DNA of 64,000 nucleotides from Mesotaenium endlicherianum (GCA_009602735.1 WELA01003863.1:359169-423168); one strand, 5' to 3'. Counted from the stretch's first letter, positions 34,656 through 45,697 are shown. The notes: generated by a model from the letters alone, not told the origin. Numbers and translations are program-made.

Positions 34656-37096
34656 AGCATACCTTTAGACAACAATCTGGGTCAGGATGCTTCACAGGAG
34701 CAATATCGCATGAAGAACTAGGAATGTGCACTATGGGGTAGTCATCGTGCCAAGAGTTGCAAGGCGAATGTTCAGGAACTTGAGCCTCCGTGGTGCTAGC
34801 TTTGCCCCCCACAGAAGTGAAATGCAGTGCTTAGCTTTGACGTGAGAGAGTCGTGCTGGCGGAGCGGCAAGCACATGTTCTACCTCGCTCGATAAGGAAC
34901 GCTCTCCAGCCGGTTCGATCAAGTCTGCTACGTTTCTATATTCGCGAGCTCAAACCGAGGCCCGTTTCGAGCTTGACAGGCCCTAGGGGCTTGGCCAGGC
35001 TTTAACACTTCCCGCAGCCGAGGAGAAGATATTCCTTATTGAGTTCCGCCCGTCGAGACAATGTAGACGTAAGCAAGGCACACAGCGTCTGAAAGTCGTC
35101 AGATGCCAACAGATCTAAAGCCAATAGTTAATTGTTTGATCTCAAATAATGCTGTCCCAATGAAATTGCGTTACAGAGATTTGAGGTTCTCGACAAAGGA
35201 CGAAAGAGAAAACGATCTGCGATCAACATCTTCGCGGACCAGAATTGCGCAAGGATCTGTGTGCCTGCATCATCGATAGGGAGATTTATAAGATTTTGAA
35301 AAGTCTCTTGGTATTGTGAACAGCCACCTGTTTTAAGCCGCATAGGATCTCGCATGACCTCAAACTGCCTCAAACTGCCTCGCCTTCAAAGCAAGGCAGG
35401 TGCGTTCTTGGCAGTTTCTGGGGACATAAACAGTCTACGATCCCATAGTGGTGTCCGTGCAATCTGGTACTGTTGCGCTTATACGGACAATCTGTAATAG
35501 ACAAAATGGTGTTTGACAGCGTCAATATGTAGCACAACGTGTCAAGCGTATGCAGTTAGATCATTTGTCCTATTAGTATACTGAGAACTGCTGAGAACCC
35601 GAGACAGAGTCAGGCACGAGAGGCTGTCGTGTACTGTCGTGAGTTCATTAATGAAGGAGTGGAGTCACTGGTGACTGGAGTGGAGTGGGTAAGAGTCCAG
35701 GCCCCAGGATTCGCATAATATTCAATGTTATTTGCCTTTTTGGATGTTTTAAAATCCTAAAAATTCGTTAATTATGTCGAAAGAAATCCTTGTCATTGGG
35801 AGCGGATGTCACGTAAAATCCCAAGATTTCCTATTCACCTTTACAAATGGTCGTGGGATGTTATTACGCCATCAAAAAATCCTACCAAATTTGGTCGGAT
35901 GTTCTTGAAACCCTGACCGTCACCCAGAGCAGGCCAGAGGATGTTTCCAAAATTTTCCGAAATCTGCGACTTTTGTCGAATCCTGGGGCCTGGGTAAGAC
36001 GTGGAAAGACGTGGTAGGAGGGCTGCAAGCCTGCAACGCAGCTTGATTCAGAAGTTATAGAACCCTGATAAAACCTTCAAGACTTTTCAAGACGTGTTAA
36101 AGACGGCTGATGCGAAAAGTCAAAGACCACTCTGCGAGTTGTCGTGTTCGAACTGCGTGGTCTCTTGTTGGCACTTTTTGGCGTCGGGCGCTAGGCACGA
36201 CTGCATCTGCCAGGATCTGCCCAAATGAATACATACAAAAACACGTCCAGGTCTAGCATATCAATGAACATCAGAGTTGCGTGGAGCCTCGTGAGCAGCT
36301 CATGAGTGGCCTTACAGATGATGAAGAACGGGCTTGACCGTCGACGTACCTCCGAATCCCGATTCCCGAACTTGGGAACCTCGTTTATGCTGGTTCATGC
36401 TGGTTCATGCTAGCTCCTGGTGCTTTCACGAACTTGCAGGTGCACGGTTGAACGTGCTAGAGGGTCAGCGAGAAAGACAGCAAGAAGTTCTTTATAATGG
36501 GGGGGTTGCTCTTTCTTTCTCGCAGCTCCCCTCATCACCCATGAACCTCGCTATATGCTATGGGGTCACTCGCTACAATAATTGGATTTCTTAAAATGGG
36601 GGGTTGCTCTTTCTTGCTCGTTCCTCCCCTCAATACCCTCAGTATCCTGTCAAGACTAAACTGTAATGTTCCCTACGTATGTTCGTAAACCCAAAACTTC
36701 GTACGTAGTTTATGTCATAAAAAGCGGGGTATGAATTAATAAAATTAAAGCAAGCTCCAAAATAACATGAAGGTCCATACTATCTACTTCAAATCTCGAG
36801 GATTGATAACTGCTAAGGCGTCGGCAAGGGACATTGAAACAAGAGGGACTGGGGGGTTGATTTTGTAAGCAAAAATGTAATTCTCTAACTTGTCATTTGT
36901 TGCCTTTGTCGCTAAGGATAGTCCGTTGTAATTTTCTAACCTGTCATCTGCCGCCTTTCTCGCAAATGACTGTCCATTGCCAATGTTAGCCAAGCCTTGG
37001 AGTTGACCGGGTGTGACTACACTTACTGTCTCTCGGCTGCCTCACTTTCTTGCTCGCACCTCCTCCCATTACCAATTGACTGCTCATATTGTATGT
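34656..37096. other. Intergenic sequence, no gene seen
   Basis: No recognisable gene. Minor local duplications are visible: a GGGGTTGCTCTTTCTT-type block at about 36498-36540 and again at 36598-36640, and a two-copy repeat of about 51 bp at 36875-36975. Otherwise it is unannotated AT-rich sequence up to the LTR that starts at 37097. Confidence 0.5.
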
Positions 37097-37466
37097 TGAA
37101 ATGAATCGACTTACCAATAGGCGATTAACAATTGATGAAGATCTTTATATCAGCAAGTAATCTTTATGGTATTTTATGTTTACTGATTAAACACCAAAAG
37201 ACAAACGTACTAGCGGTGGACGATATTCGTAAGTCAAATGCAAGTGAACGAGCATCAATAATGCAATCAGTAAACTTATACATAATTAAGGCTAGAAGAC
37301 GGTACGTATCAATGGCTTCTCGCCTTTGATTCAAATATATCTCGGTAAGCAGTACAAGAGAGTTGGCCTCGTTTCCTAGCATATGTGCATGGAATGAGTT
37401 TACTGTTCAACGGCAAGTGCGATGGCACCGCCTACCCGAGAGTTAACCACGTAGGTAGGACCTTGG
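37097..37466 (-). repeat. Host-element 3' LTR, first part
   Basis: Starts TGAAATGAATCGACTTACCA, the same terminus as the intact LTRs, and follows them with many differences up to CCTTGG. Element 1 then begins. The LTR resumes at 46419/46424 and ends GATTTATTACA at 46777, giving about 724 bp in total, as expected for the family. Confidence 0.9.
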
Positions 37467-38187
37467 TGAAATGAATCGACTTACCAAATAAGCGATTAAC
37501 AATTAATAAAGATCTTTATATCAGCAAGTAATCTTTATGGCGATTTCCGTTAACTGGTTAAACGGCAAAGGACAATACACTAGCAGTGAATAATACTCGT
37601 AAGTCAAATGCGAGTAAACTAGCATCAATGATGCAAATCAGTATACTCATACATAAGCAAGGTTAGAAGACAGTGCGTATCAATGGCTTCTCGCCTTGGA
37701 TTCAGATCTCTCTCAGTAAGTTGTACAGGAAAGTTGGCCTCGTTTCCGAATGCCGAACTCGAGAGCAATGCCTAGCATATGTACATGGAATGAGTTTACT
37801 GTTCAACGGTCAGTGCGATGGCACCGCCTACCCGGGAGTTAACCACGTTGGTAGGACCTCGGTTAACCAAATCCACCGCCATCTCCCATCATCCCGAATA
37901 GCCATCCATCATAGGGATGTCATCTGGCCATTCATCTAGCATATCGTACTTAGGTGTAAGTCAAGGCAGTTCGCTGCTACCGAGTACGGAAGTCAGCTGG
38001 CTGTCAAAGAATGGGTCAGCAAGCTGACTTATATGGACTTCAGCCTGCTGCTTCTGGCTGAGTCATTAAACTGATAATTATGTAAAGACCAGCAGACTGA
38101 CTATTAACTTAAAGTTCAGCAAGCTGAACTTAATTAACTATTATATTTGAATGAATATTACATCCACTAATATACTGATTCATTACA
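37467..38187 (-). repeat. Element 1 3' LTR
   Basis: 721 bp, plus strand TGAAATGAATC...GATTCATTACA, so on the coding strand it runs TGTAATGAATC...GATTCATTTCA with an 11-bp imperfect terminal inverted repeat and TG/CA ends. It contains several GTTCAGC/GCTGAAC near-palindromes (for example around 38110-38130). Confidence 0.96.
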
Positions 38188-38200
38188 ATCCCTCCAACTT
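38188..38200 (-). promoter_or_regulatory. Polypurine-like tract of element 1
   Basis: Directly inside the 3' LTR the coding strand reads AAGTTGGAGGGAT, a short purine-rich tract in the position where plus-strand DNA synthesis is primed. It is modest as a PPT. The host element keeps a similar sequence next to its LTR (46778-46790). Confidence 0.6.
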
Positions 38201-38300
38201 AACTTGTTGTCGCCTCGACAACATTAAACTGCCAAAGCCTTAAATAAAGAAACTAACCCTGACCAGCCTCCCCTACTGACTGTCTTCGCAGCCTGTCACC

Positions 38301-38657
38301 TTAAGGGGTTGTTCCTGGGGCTTCAGGATCAGGAGACGGAGATCTGGACCTAGATCTGGACAGCCCTCTAGGCCTGTCAGCTGGCCTTCTAAAGAACCCT
38401 GTTTGCTCTAAAGTTGGGCCTCGAGGTGAACGAAGGATGGTAGCCTGTTCTTCAACCACTTGGGTGTTGATCCCCACATAGACAGGCATTCCAGTAGGAT
38501 GCTGAAATACATTGGCTAGAGGTACATGCCCCTGAGCGGAGGGGGAGGCCGGCATACCTCTGGCCCACCCGCGTGTCCCTCTTCTGGTACCCCTGTCCTC
38601 TGGGGATTTCTGCCTGTGTCTGCTACCCAGTACAGTCAGATCAGCTTCTTCCCCTGC
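38301..38657 (-). CDS. ORF4 of element 1: arginine/serine-rich protein segment
   Basis: Open frame directly following the ORF3 stop (TAA at 38658-38660) in the same reading frame, ending at 38301. The first ATG is at 38555, but the frame is open from the stop onward. The sequence has MPVYVG, then a Gln/Glu-rich stretch, LRSPRGP, and an RS-type tail (RSRSRSPSPD). The host-element copy at 46856-47344 keeps the same order: MPVYVP, LRSPLGP, GFRRPSDR, SGSRSRSP. RS-rich tails occur in RNA-binding and splicing-associated proteins; any such role here is conjecture. It may be expressed as a readthrough extension of ORF3. Confidence 0.65.
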   Translation of the reverse strand, partial: AGEEADLTVLGSRHRQKSPEDRGTRRGTRGWARGMPASPSAQGHVPLANVFQHPTGMPVYVGINTQVVEEQATILRSPRGPTLEQTGFFRRPADRPRGLSRSRSRSPSPDPEAPGTTP

Positions 38658-39986
38658 TTAGGCAGGTGAACTGGGGGAGCGAGCGCGGGGTCCAGTTGTC
38701 GCCATAACGGGGATCACATTCCAAATACCTGATCGTGGTTCTTTAGGGAGCGCCCCTGCCTGCCCCTGGGTATCCTGAGTACCTGCTGCTGATGCTTCTC
38801 CTCTGCCTTGTTCTTCTTCCTCATCCTCCTCATCCTCCTCCTCGGAGAGAGTAGGGGTCTCGTCCACTAAGTCGTCCTGCTCCCTAGTAGACATGGAGTA
38901 GTCTACCGACCTCCCTTTCTTAGGGCGCGCTGGAGGTTGCTTGGCCTTCAGCCTACTGATATCTATCCGGCCTGCATTCTTTGCCCATTTGACAAAGGCA
39001 TGCTTTCCCTTAGAGAAGTACTCTCTTCCCCTCCTCCTATGTTCCTTGGTCTCTGCATTCATATTGCTCAGGCATCCATTCAGCCTGGGGTCCCAAGGGG
39101 CAATGTGAGGTGGTAGGATGAGATAGCCGTCTAGGCCATAGTGGAAGTCATCCGGTTGGGCTCGGTCACACTCCTGCTTCTTATTTGTGACGGTCATCCA
39201 CCTCCAGTCTGTTGGCTGCTGGTAGTACTGGGGTCCGTGCTCAGCCTTCCTCAGTTTACACGGGAACCAGTGGGGAGAGAACATCTGCTGTCCTGCTTCC
39301 CTGGCCAAGTACTCCCAGCTCCTTCTCTCAACTTCATTGTAAGCTGGCAGGAGTGTGAGGTAGAATACCGTATCCTTAAAGCTATCGGGCCGCATGCTCA
39401 CCATCCGGATGAGTCTCTGATCTCCCACTATTCCCGGTATGGGGACCGGCTTGTCCTCTGAATCATCTGCGAGATACCGGGCCTGCTCTGCTGTATAGCC
39501 CACCATCTTAGCATAATCTTCGTAAAGGACCACGCCGGTGTGTGTCTCGATGTACCTGTCCAGTGCTGTAGCTCCTTCCTTCTGTAGCAGTGTTGTCTGT
39601 TCCAGCCTGTTGATCTCCTGGGCTGCCAGCAATGCTTCCTTCAGGTTATCGAAGTTTTGGCCACCCACCACAGTATACCTGTAAGTGGCCAAGCTCTTCT
39701 GTCTGTCCGCTTCAATCTTTTTCCTTTTCTCCTCCTCTGCCGCTGCCGCTTCTTCTTGTTGTTTCTTCTGTCTCTCCTCCTCAGCTTTCCTGAGGTTTTC
39801 CGCTTCCTGATCCTTCTTCCTCTGTGCCTCTTCTGCCGCCTCTTGTTGTCTGCGGACCCTTTCCTGTTCTCTCCTGGTGAGGGACGTCGCCGCCAGCTCC
39901 TTCTGGTATTGCTCCATTGTCCTCCTGGCTTCTTCCGCCTTGCGCTTTCTGTCCTCCTTTTGTGTGGTGGGCGCCATCCTGTGCAT
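38658..39986 (-). CDS. ORF3 of element 1: unrecognised coiled-coil/acidic protein downstream of pol
   Basis: About 440 aa from ATG 39986 (or 39977), ending TAA at 38658. Three parts are visible. The first is an N-terminal highly charged Lys/Arg/Glu/Gln helix of about 110 residues, an obvious coiled coil. The second is a globular core with blocks MVGYTAEQA, VPIPGI, NEVERRSWEYLARE, PTDWRWMTVT, LPPHIAPWDPRLNG, GKHAFVKWAKNAG. The third is a Glu/Asp-rich tail (EEEDEEDEEEE). There is no signal peptide, membrane helix, CCHC knuckle or retroviral envelope feature, so it is not an obvious env gene despite its position. I recognise no family. A diverged copy in the host element preserves the core blocks, arguing that the protein was under selection. 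The unrelated chromovirus at 59-64 kb has nothing here. Confidence 0.85.
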   Translation of the reverse strand: MHRMAPTTQKEDRKRKAEEARRTMEQYQKELAATSLTRREQERVRRQQEAAEEAQRKKDQEAENLRKAEEERQKKQQEEAAAAEEEKRKKIEADRQKSLATYRYTVVGGQNFDNLKEALLAAQEINRLEQTTLLQKEGATALDRYIETHTGVVLYEDYAKMVGYTAEQARYLADDSEDKPVPIPGIVGDQRLIRMVSMRPDSFKDTVFYLTLLPAYNEVERRSWEYLAREAGQQMFSPHWFPCKLRKAEHGPQYYQQPTDWRWMTVTNKKQECDRAQPDDFHYGLDGYLILPPHIAPWDPRLNGCLSNMNAETKEHRRRGREYFSKGKHAFVKWAKNAGRIDISRLKAKQPPARPKKGRSVDYSMSTREQDDLVDETPTLSEEEDEEDEEEEQGRGEASAAGTQDTQGQAGALPKEPRSGIWNVIPVMATTGPRARSPSSPA

Positions 39987-40267
39987 GTAACCAGGGCACA
40001 AGTTAGTAGGGTATGGACCTTTGTCATAGGGATTGCAGGAAGTATGTTAGTATTAGTATAGTGGATTCGATGCTGTTTACCTTACAGGATGATTGCTAAA
40101 CGTTAACGTAGTTGCGATGCGCTAAACATAAACGTATGATTCTGTTGTAGGGTGAGTTAAGGGATGTAGTGTTGTGCGAGGCCCTTTTTTCTTCAGCTCA
40201 AGGTGCTTTATGTGGGCCAGGCTGTCCCCTCTGTCACTATGCTGACATTTAGGATTCACGTAACTGT

Positions 40268-40477
40268 NNNNNNNNNNNNNNNNNNNNNNNNNNNNNNNNN
40301 NNNNNNNNNNNNNNNNNNNNNNNNNNNNNNNNNNNNNNNNNNNNNNNNNNNNNNNNNNNNNNNNNNNNNNNNNNNNNNNNNNNNNNNNNNNNNNNNNNNN
40401 NNNNNNNNNNNNNNNNNNNNNNNNNNNNNNNNNNNNNNNNNNNNNNNNNNNNNNNNNNNNNNNNNNNNNNNNNNNNN
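40268..40477. other. Assembly gap (210 N) in element 1
   Basis: Covers the end of pol just after the chromodomain and the start of the pol-ORF3 spacer. By comparison with the host element, where pol stops at 49001 about 70 bp past the chromodomain Trp, the pol stop codon of element 1 probably lies in this gap. Confidence 0.98.
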
Positions 40478-43400
40478 TCCCAAGTGTCCCCAGAGGCATC
40501 GTAACCCTTCCATCGAATGAGGTATTTCATGACATATTTAGACGATCGACGGACCGAGCGAGCGTCTAAAATCTCATCGACCTCATATTCCTCAGGGTCG
40601 CCGTCCCGGACAGCGGAGACCGGTCTTGGTTGGACAGGTAACCGACTTGTGAACAGTGTATCACCTTTGATGTATGGTTCCAGGAAGGAGACATTAAAGA
40701 TCGGGTGACCCTTGTATTCAGCTGACATGTTCAGTTTGTAAGCATTCTGATCGATACGACGTAGCACCGAATATGGACCGACCCAAACAGGGCCAAGCTT
40801 TTTCTTGACCACACCAGGGAGGTACAGGTGCTGAGAATGCAGTTTGACTAAATCCCCCTTGGAAAATGTCAGTTCCCGACGGTGTTGATTAGCGTATTTT
40901 TGTTGGTTTTCTTGGGCCGTGTGCAAGTTTCGTTGGACTTCTGACAGGGTGTCAGCAAACTCCTGAGTTAACTGGAGGGAGACCGGGTTGTCAATCCCTT
41001 CAGGGTGAGTTAAAGATTCCCCTAGCACATCTAAAGGAGACTTAGGGACTCTACCCAGGCTGAGTTCAAAAGGAGTCTTGCCCGTTGACGCGTGCACCGC
41101 ACTGTTGACCGCAAACTGAATTTGAGGCAACAGGTCATCCCAATTATCTTGTTTTTTGTTAATATATGCTCTCAGCACCTCTTGCAGAACTCGATTAGTT
41201 CTTTCAGTCTGCCCATCAGTCTGAGGGTGGCTTGCTGTGCTGAGCAGCTGTTTGACTCCCATTAACCCCATTAAAGCTCTCCAGAACTTAGAGGTGAATT
41301 TTGAGTCTCTGTCTGAGATGATATTAGAAGGTAGCCCATGTTGGCAGACTACATGGTTGTAAAAGTGTCTCGCTGTTTTGAGTGCAGTGACTTTGACAGT
41401 TGTGGGGATGAAAATGACCATTTTTGTCAGTTTATCCACGACTACCAGTATCGAATCATGCCCATTAGCAGTTCGTGGCAGTGTGACCACCCAGTCCAAG
41501 GATATAGTTTCCCAGCGTCCAGCTGGGATGGGTAGTGGTTGCAAGAGACCTCCGGGTGGTGTGTGCCGAGACTTATTTCTCTGACACTGGTCACAGGACT
41601 TGACATATTTCAAGACCTCCCGGGGTAACCCCTCCCAATGATAATGTTTTGCCAGTTTGCCAACAGTTTTGGCCTGCCCCAAATGTCCACCCAGGAGACT
41701 GTCATGAGCTTGACTCAGTAAGAGAGACCTTATTTCCAAGTTATTAGGAATGACCAGATTCAGCCTGCCTGAAGTGGTTTCAGACACCCAGAACCCCCCC
41801 TTGAGCTTATACCCGAGTGCAGTAGCACGACACACAGAAGTAGTGGGGCTGGGCTCAAATGTTGGGTCAGAAAGGTAGGCTTTCCTAAGTTGTTCAAGGA
41901 AGGACTTTTTCACCTTTAGTGAAGTGAGTGCACACAGGACTTTATCTACAGCATGCTGACTAAAGTTCCTTCCTTGCAAGTCAGGTCTTCTAGAGAGTGC
42001 ATCAGCAGGATTCAACTTCCCTGGTTTGTAGTCGATCTGGACTTGGAACTGCTCCAGCATCTGGCTCCAGCGGTTCTCCCTCCTCGACAGCTTGGACTTC
42101 TTCTGAAAGTGGGTCAGAGCTAGATGATCTGTAATCACCTTAAAAGCTTTACCATGTAAGTATGCTCTCCACTGTTTGAGTACATGAATGATAGCTAGCA
42201 ACTCTTTATCATGCACTGAGTAATTAATCTCCGCTGGATTAAATTTCATAGACTCATACAACACAGGATGCCACTCCTGCCGTACCTTACCATCCTTTGT
42301 GGTTTTGTCAGCAGGCTGCAACAAAATAGCACCCATGGCAAAATCAGAGGCATCAGTAACCACCTGCACCGGTTTGCTGGGGTCATACACGGCTAGCACT
42401 GGGGCAGAACAAAGGGCATCTTTAAGGGTCTGGAAGGCAGCCTGCTGCTCTTCCCCCCACACATACCCGATGTCTTTCTTAGTAAGGTCAGTCAGTTTAC
42501 TGGCCTTTGTGGAATAATTCTCAATAAATCTCCTATAGTAGTTAGCCAACCCGAGGAAGGATCTAACTTCAGAGACAGACTGTGGTACTGGCCAGTCCCT
42601 TATGGTCTGGACTTTCTTAGGATCCACACTGATGCCCTCTTTACTGACAACGTGGCCTAAGAATTCAATACTTTCCTTAAAGAAATCACACTTGCTCATT
42701 TTAGCATACAAGTGATTTTTCCGCAGAGTGTCCAGCACTTTCTTTAAGTGTTCAGTGTGCTGAGCTTCATCTTTAGAGAAAATTAAAATATCATCCAGGA
42801 AAACTTGCACAAACTTATCCAAATAAGGTCTGAAAATGTCATTCATAGCACCCATAAAGGTAGCAGGAGCATTAGTCAGTCCAAATGGCATCACGTTGAA
42901 CTCATAGTGTCCATAACGTGTGCGGAAAGCAGTCTTGTGTTCATCCCCCTCAGCAATTCTGATTTGATGATAACCACTCTTGAGATCTATCTTACTGAAC
43001 ACCTTAGCGCCAGACAGGGTATCAAGCAAGTCCTCGATCCTGGGTAAAGCATACTTGTTCTTTACTGTAATTCTGTTCAGGGCTCTGTAATCCACACACA
43101 TCCGCATACTGCCATCCTTTTTCTTAACAAATAGGATAGGTGCGCCGTACGGTGATTTACTGGGAGAAATGTAACCATTTTCCTCCAGCTCTGCAATCTG
43201 TGTTTTCAACTCCTCGCTCTCCAAATAAGACAAGCCATAAGTGCGTTGCCAGGGTGGCTGGCTACCAGGTAATAGATCAATCCTATGATCTACTTCCCTT
43301 TTAGGGGGTAGTCCTGGAGGCATGTTAAACACATCAGTGTACTGAGCAACAATTTTTGCAGCAGTAGGGTGCTCCGGAGGGCTTACCTTTTTCTCAACCA

Positions 43401-44203
43401 CTTCTTCAGGTTGAGGAGGTACCTCTCTTAGCAGCAGACAGAACATTCTGTCTTCCTTCTGGTTCCAGCTTTTGACGAACTCCATTGCATTCAGCAACTT
43501 GCATCCTTCTGGAAGCCTCTTCTTTTCCTTCATTTGCCATCCACACAGGACAAGAGGAAGAGCACTGGTGGGTGCCAAGTCAGTCTGCCCATCACTGGCT
43601 CCTCTCACTTTAACTGTACCTCTGCTCCAACACACTTCAGCTTGATGTCTATTAAGCCAGGACCTGCCTAGCACGAGATCATAAAAGCCAGTGTTGAGTA
43701 CCTCAAATGTAAGCGTTTCAGTTAGAACTGCAATGCCAGAACCTAACTGGACCTCAATAGGCTTGGTTATAACTCCTCCCGGGATACTTGAGGCATCTCC
43801 AAGGAATATTTTTCTATTCCCTTGGGTGACAGTAGGCAGCCTTAGCCGCTTAACTAAGTCCTTGTGAATAAAAGTATGTGACGCCCCTCCGTCAACAAAT
43901 GCCCTCACCTTCCTACCTGCAATCATGCAATGCAGTAGGATAGGGGGGACTGTCTTTTCCTGACTTTCGCATTGTTCTCCTGACGTAGCAAAGAAATGTT
44001 GGACATCAGGTGGAACAAGAGCATCCAGAGTGTGCACTCTCTGGACGTCTATATTACTGATGGTCTCCTTTATCTGTTTGTCAGGCATGCATAGTGAATC
44101 CAGTTCAGCAGGACCCATAATACCTGCTACAAGGGCAGCTAGTGACGACTCACTATCTCTAGCATCCTCACAGTCAGTAGACTGGAATACTGACTGTTGC
44201 TGT
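40478..44203 (-). CDS. pol: pol of element 1: protease, RT, RNase H, integrase, chromodomain
   Basis: One open frame of more than 1,210 codons. It is open from the gag overlap (first in-frame ATG 44118) and runs into the gap at 40477. Positions from that ATG: protease VDGGASHTF (Asp76); reverse transcriptase CVDYRALN (341-348) and FLDDIL (Asp442, Asp443); RNase H DASD (Asp589), HDKEL (Glu639), TDH (Asp664); integrase zinc finger His805, His812, Cys842, Cys845; integrase core Asp875, Asp936, Glu972 with 35 residues between the last two; GPY-type region near 1110; chromodomain [14 protein letters not shown] to [12 protein letters not shown] (about 1176-1213). All catalytic residues are present. 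It lies in the -1 frame relative to gag, with an overlap that contains TTTAAAA. A Gag-Pol fusion by frameshifting is the expected product. Confidence 0.96.
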
Positions 44204-45663
44204 CTTTTAAAGGCTGGTCTTTTCTCTCAACTTTGGGCAGGTGCTTGACTGGACACTGTTCTCGGTAGTGGCCCTTCTGCTGACAATGGTAGCAAGCGGA
44301 TTTTGCCGAGGCTGGTCTCGGCTTAGTCCTACCACCACCCCTTCCATAGCCACCTCGAGAGGAACCACCTCTACCTCTAGACTGAATAGCATTGTACTCA
44401 TACTCATATTCATCACCCTGATTATCCTCAGCCTGGTCTCCTTCAACTGCATTGTAGGAACCGTGGGGCTTTTTGACAATCTTAGACACCAAAGCGTTAC
44501 TCTGGCGCTTGTGATTGAACTGCTGCTGATCCCAGGCGTCAGCATCCTGGATCAAGTCAGCCAGTTTCTCATACTTTTTCTCAGCAAAATGACCAGAGAC
44601 CTCGGATTTCAAGCCATACCTGATGTATGCTATCCTATACCTTCCTGGCAAATCTGGCTGCTTCATCATGTTCTCTTGGAACTTTTGAGCAAACTCAGCA
44701 ACCGAAGTGGTTTGCTTCAGTGTCAGGGAGATCATCGCATAGATAGCTTTCTCCTGCTGGTTGATGACATCAAACTTCTCCTGCAACTTCTCGACAAACT
44801 CTACCCACGTAGGGTCACCGAGTTGCCGAGCCTTACGCTCTTCCTTCCAGTAAAGCCACCAGTCTGCGGCACTGCCTTTCAGTAGCGCACCGGTGTGCCT
44901 GACCTTCTCGTAATCTTGCAGTTCTGGGTAGTTCTCCAGCCACTGCTCAACATCCGCGAGAAACTTGATCAGGTAATATTTTCTGTTTCCCTCAGGATCA
45001 TAGTCCTGGGGAGGTTTCGGCTTGGGCTTACTAGGCCCTCGGCCACCACCACTAGTGGTGTGAGACCCCAGTTGGTCTCTGTCCCGGAGTAGGGACATTA
45101 TGATTCTTTTGTCCTCCTGCTGGGACTGATACATGGTCGCCATTTGCGACTGCATCTGAACGAACAATGCTCCAAAGTCTACACTTTGGGGTGGTAGATT
45201 AGCAAATGCAGCAGCAGCATTGACCTCTACTCGCTGAGTTGTCCTCAACAGTCCTTCTTGCCCCTGCAGCAGCAATTCCTGCCGTATTCAGCCGGTCACG
45301 TATTTGACCTAGGGGTACATTGAGTTGTACAGCAGGAGGTGGGTTCAGAACATTGGCCCTTGATGCCTTGAGTTCCTCGATAGTGCGCTCGTCAGCTGCC
45401 TGTCTTTCCCTCCTTTCTGTATCTTCAGCGGCCTTTGCTACTTGTTCAGCTTCTAGCCTGGCTCTCTCCTCCTCAGCTTGCTGAGCCGCGACTGCGGCAA
45501 TAGCAGCTGCCTCATCTGCAGCCTCCCTAGTTGCAGTATCTGCTACTGCTTCAGAATAGGTACGGGTTCCCGCTACATGGCTTTCCGCCTGGTTTTTGAC
45601 ATTCTCGTTATCCTGGTTCTCCATGTCTCGGGAGTTGCTAGTTTGAGACCTTGTCCTTACCAT
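44139..45663 (-). CDS. gag: gag of element 1 (one internal frame break)
   Basis: Starts at ATG 45663, 22 bp past the primer site. The first frame (45663 to a stop at 45199) encodes an Ala/Glu/Arg-rich helical region. The second frame is open from about 45287 to TAG 44139. It encodes the capsid-like region with [45 protein letters not shown], then an Arg/Gly-rich stretch and a CCHC knuckle [14 protein letters not shown] near the end. Both frames are open for about 90 nt, and moving from one to the other needs a +1 shift. A one-base indel is the simplest cause. Gag forms the virus-like particle and binds RNA. Confidence 0.88.
44205..44211 (-). promoter_or_regulatory. Candidate -1 ribosomal frameshift heptamer TTTAAAA in the gag-pol overlap
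   Basis: The gag frame reads CCT TTA AAA GAC, so the heptamer is T TTA AAA in the zero frame, the canonical X XXY YYZ form. Slipping back one base enters the pol frame, which is open from just upstream and continues to the protease. The gag stop follows about 65 nt later. A downstream stem or pseudoknot was not worked out. Confidence 0.7.
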
Positions 45664-45684
45664 ATAAAGAAGACTGTGATAACT

Positions 45685-45696
45685 GCTCCGATACCA
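45685..45696 (-). promoter_or_regulatory. Primer binding site, tRNA-iMet type
   Basis: One base inside the 5' LTR the coding strand reads TGGTATCGGAGC, matching the standard plant initiator-methionine primer site TGGTATCAGAGC at 11 of 12 positions. Confidence 0.85.
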
Positions 45697-45697
45697 C

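Noticed and set aside
34638-34662. Apparent GT...AG intron joining two minus-strand frames
   Set aside because: It would be only 25 nt, too short for splicing. The downstream frame has its own ATG at 34655.
38301-39986. ORF3/ORF4 as a retroviral envelope
   Set aside because: Position fits, but there is no signal peptide, transmembrane helix, glycosylation-rich ectodomain or fusion peptide; the protein is charged and coiled-coil.
39657-40061. Plus-strand hydrophobic ORF opposite ORF3
   Set aside because: It is the antisense of the Lys/Glu-rich coiled-coil region, which automatically gives Leu/Phe-rich sequence.
40249-40267. Continuation of pol after the fourth gap (QLRES)
   Set aside because: The host-element copy ends pol about 70 bp after the chromodomain, so these residues past 210 N are probably not coding.
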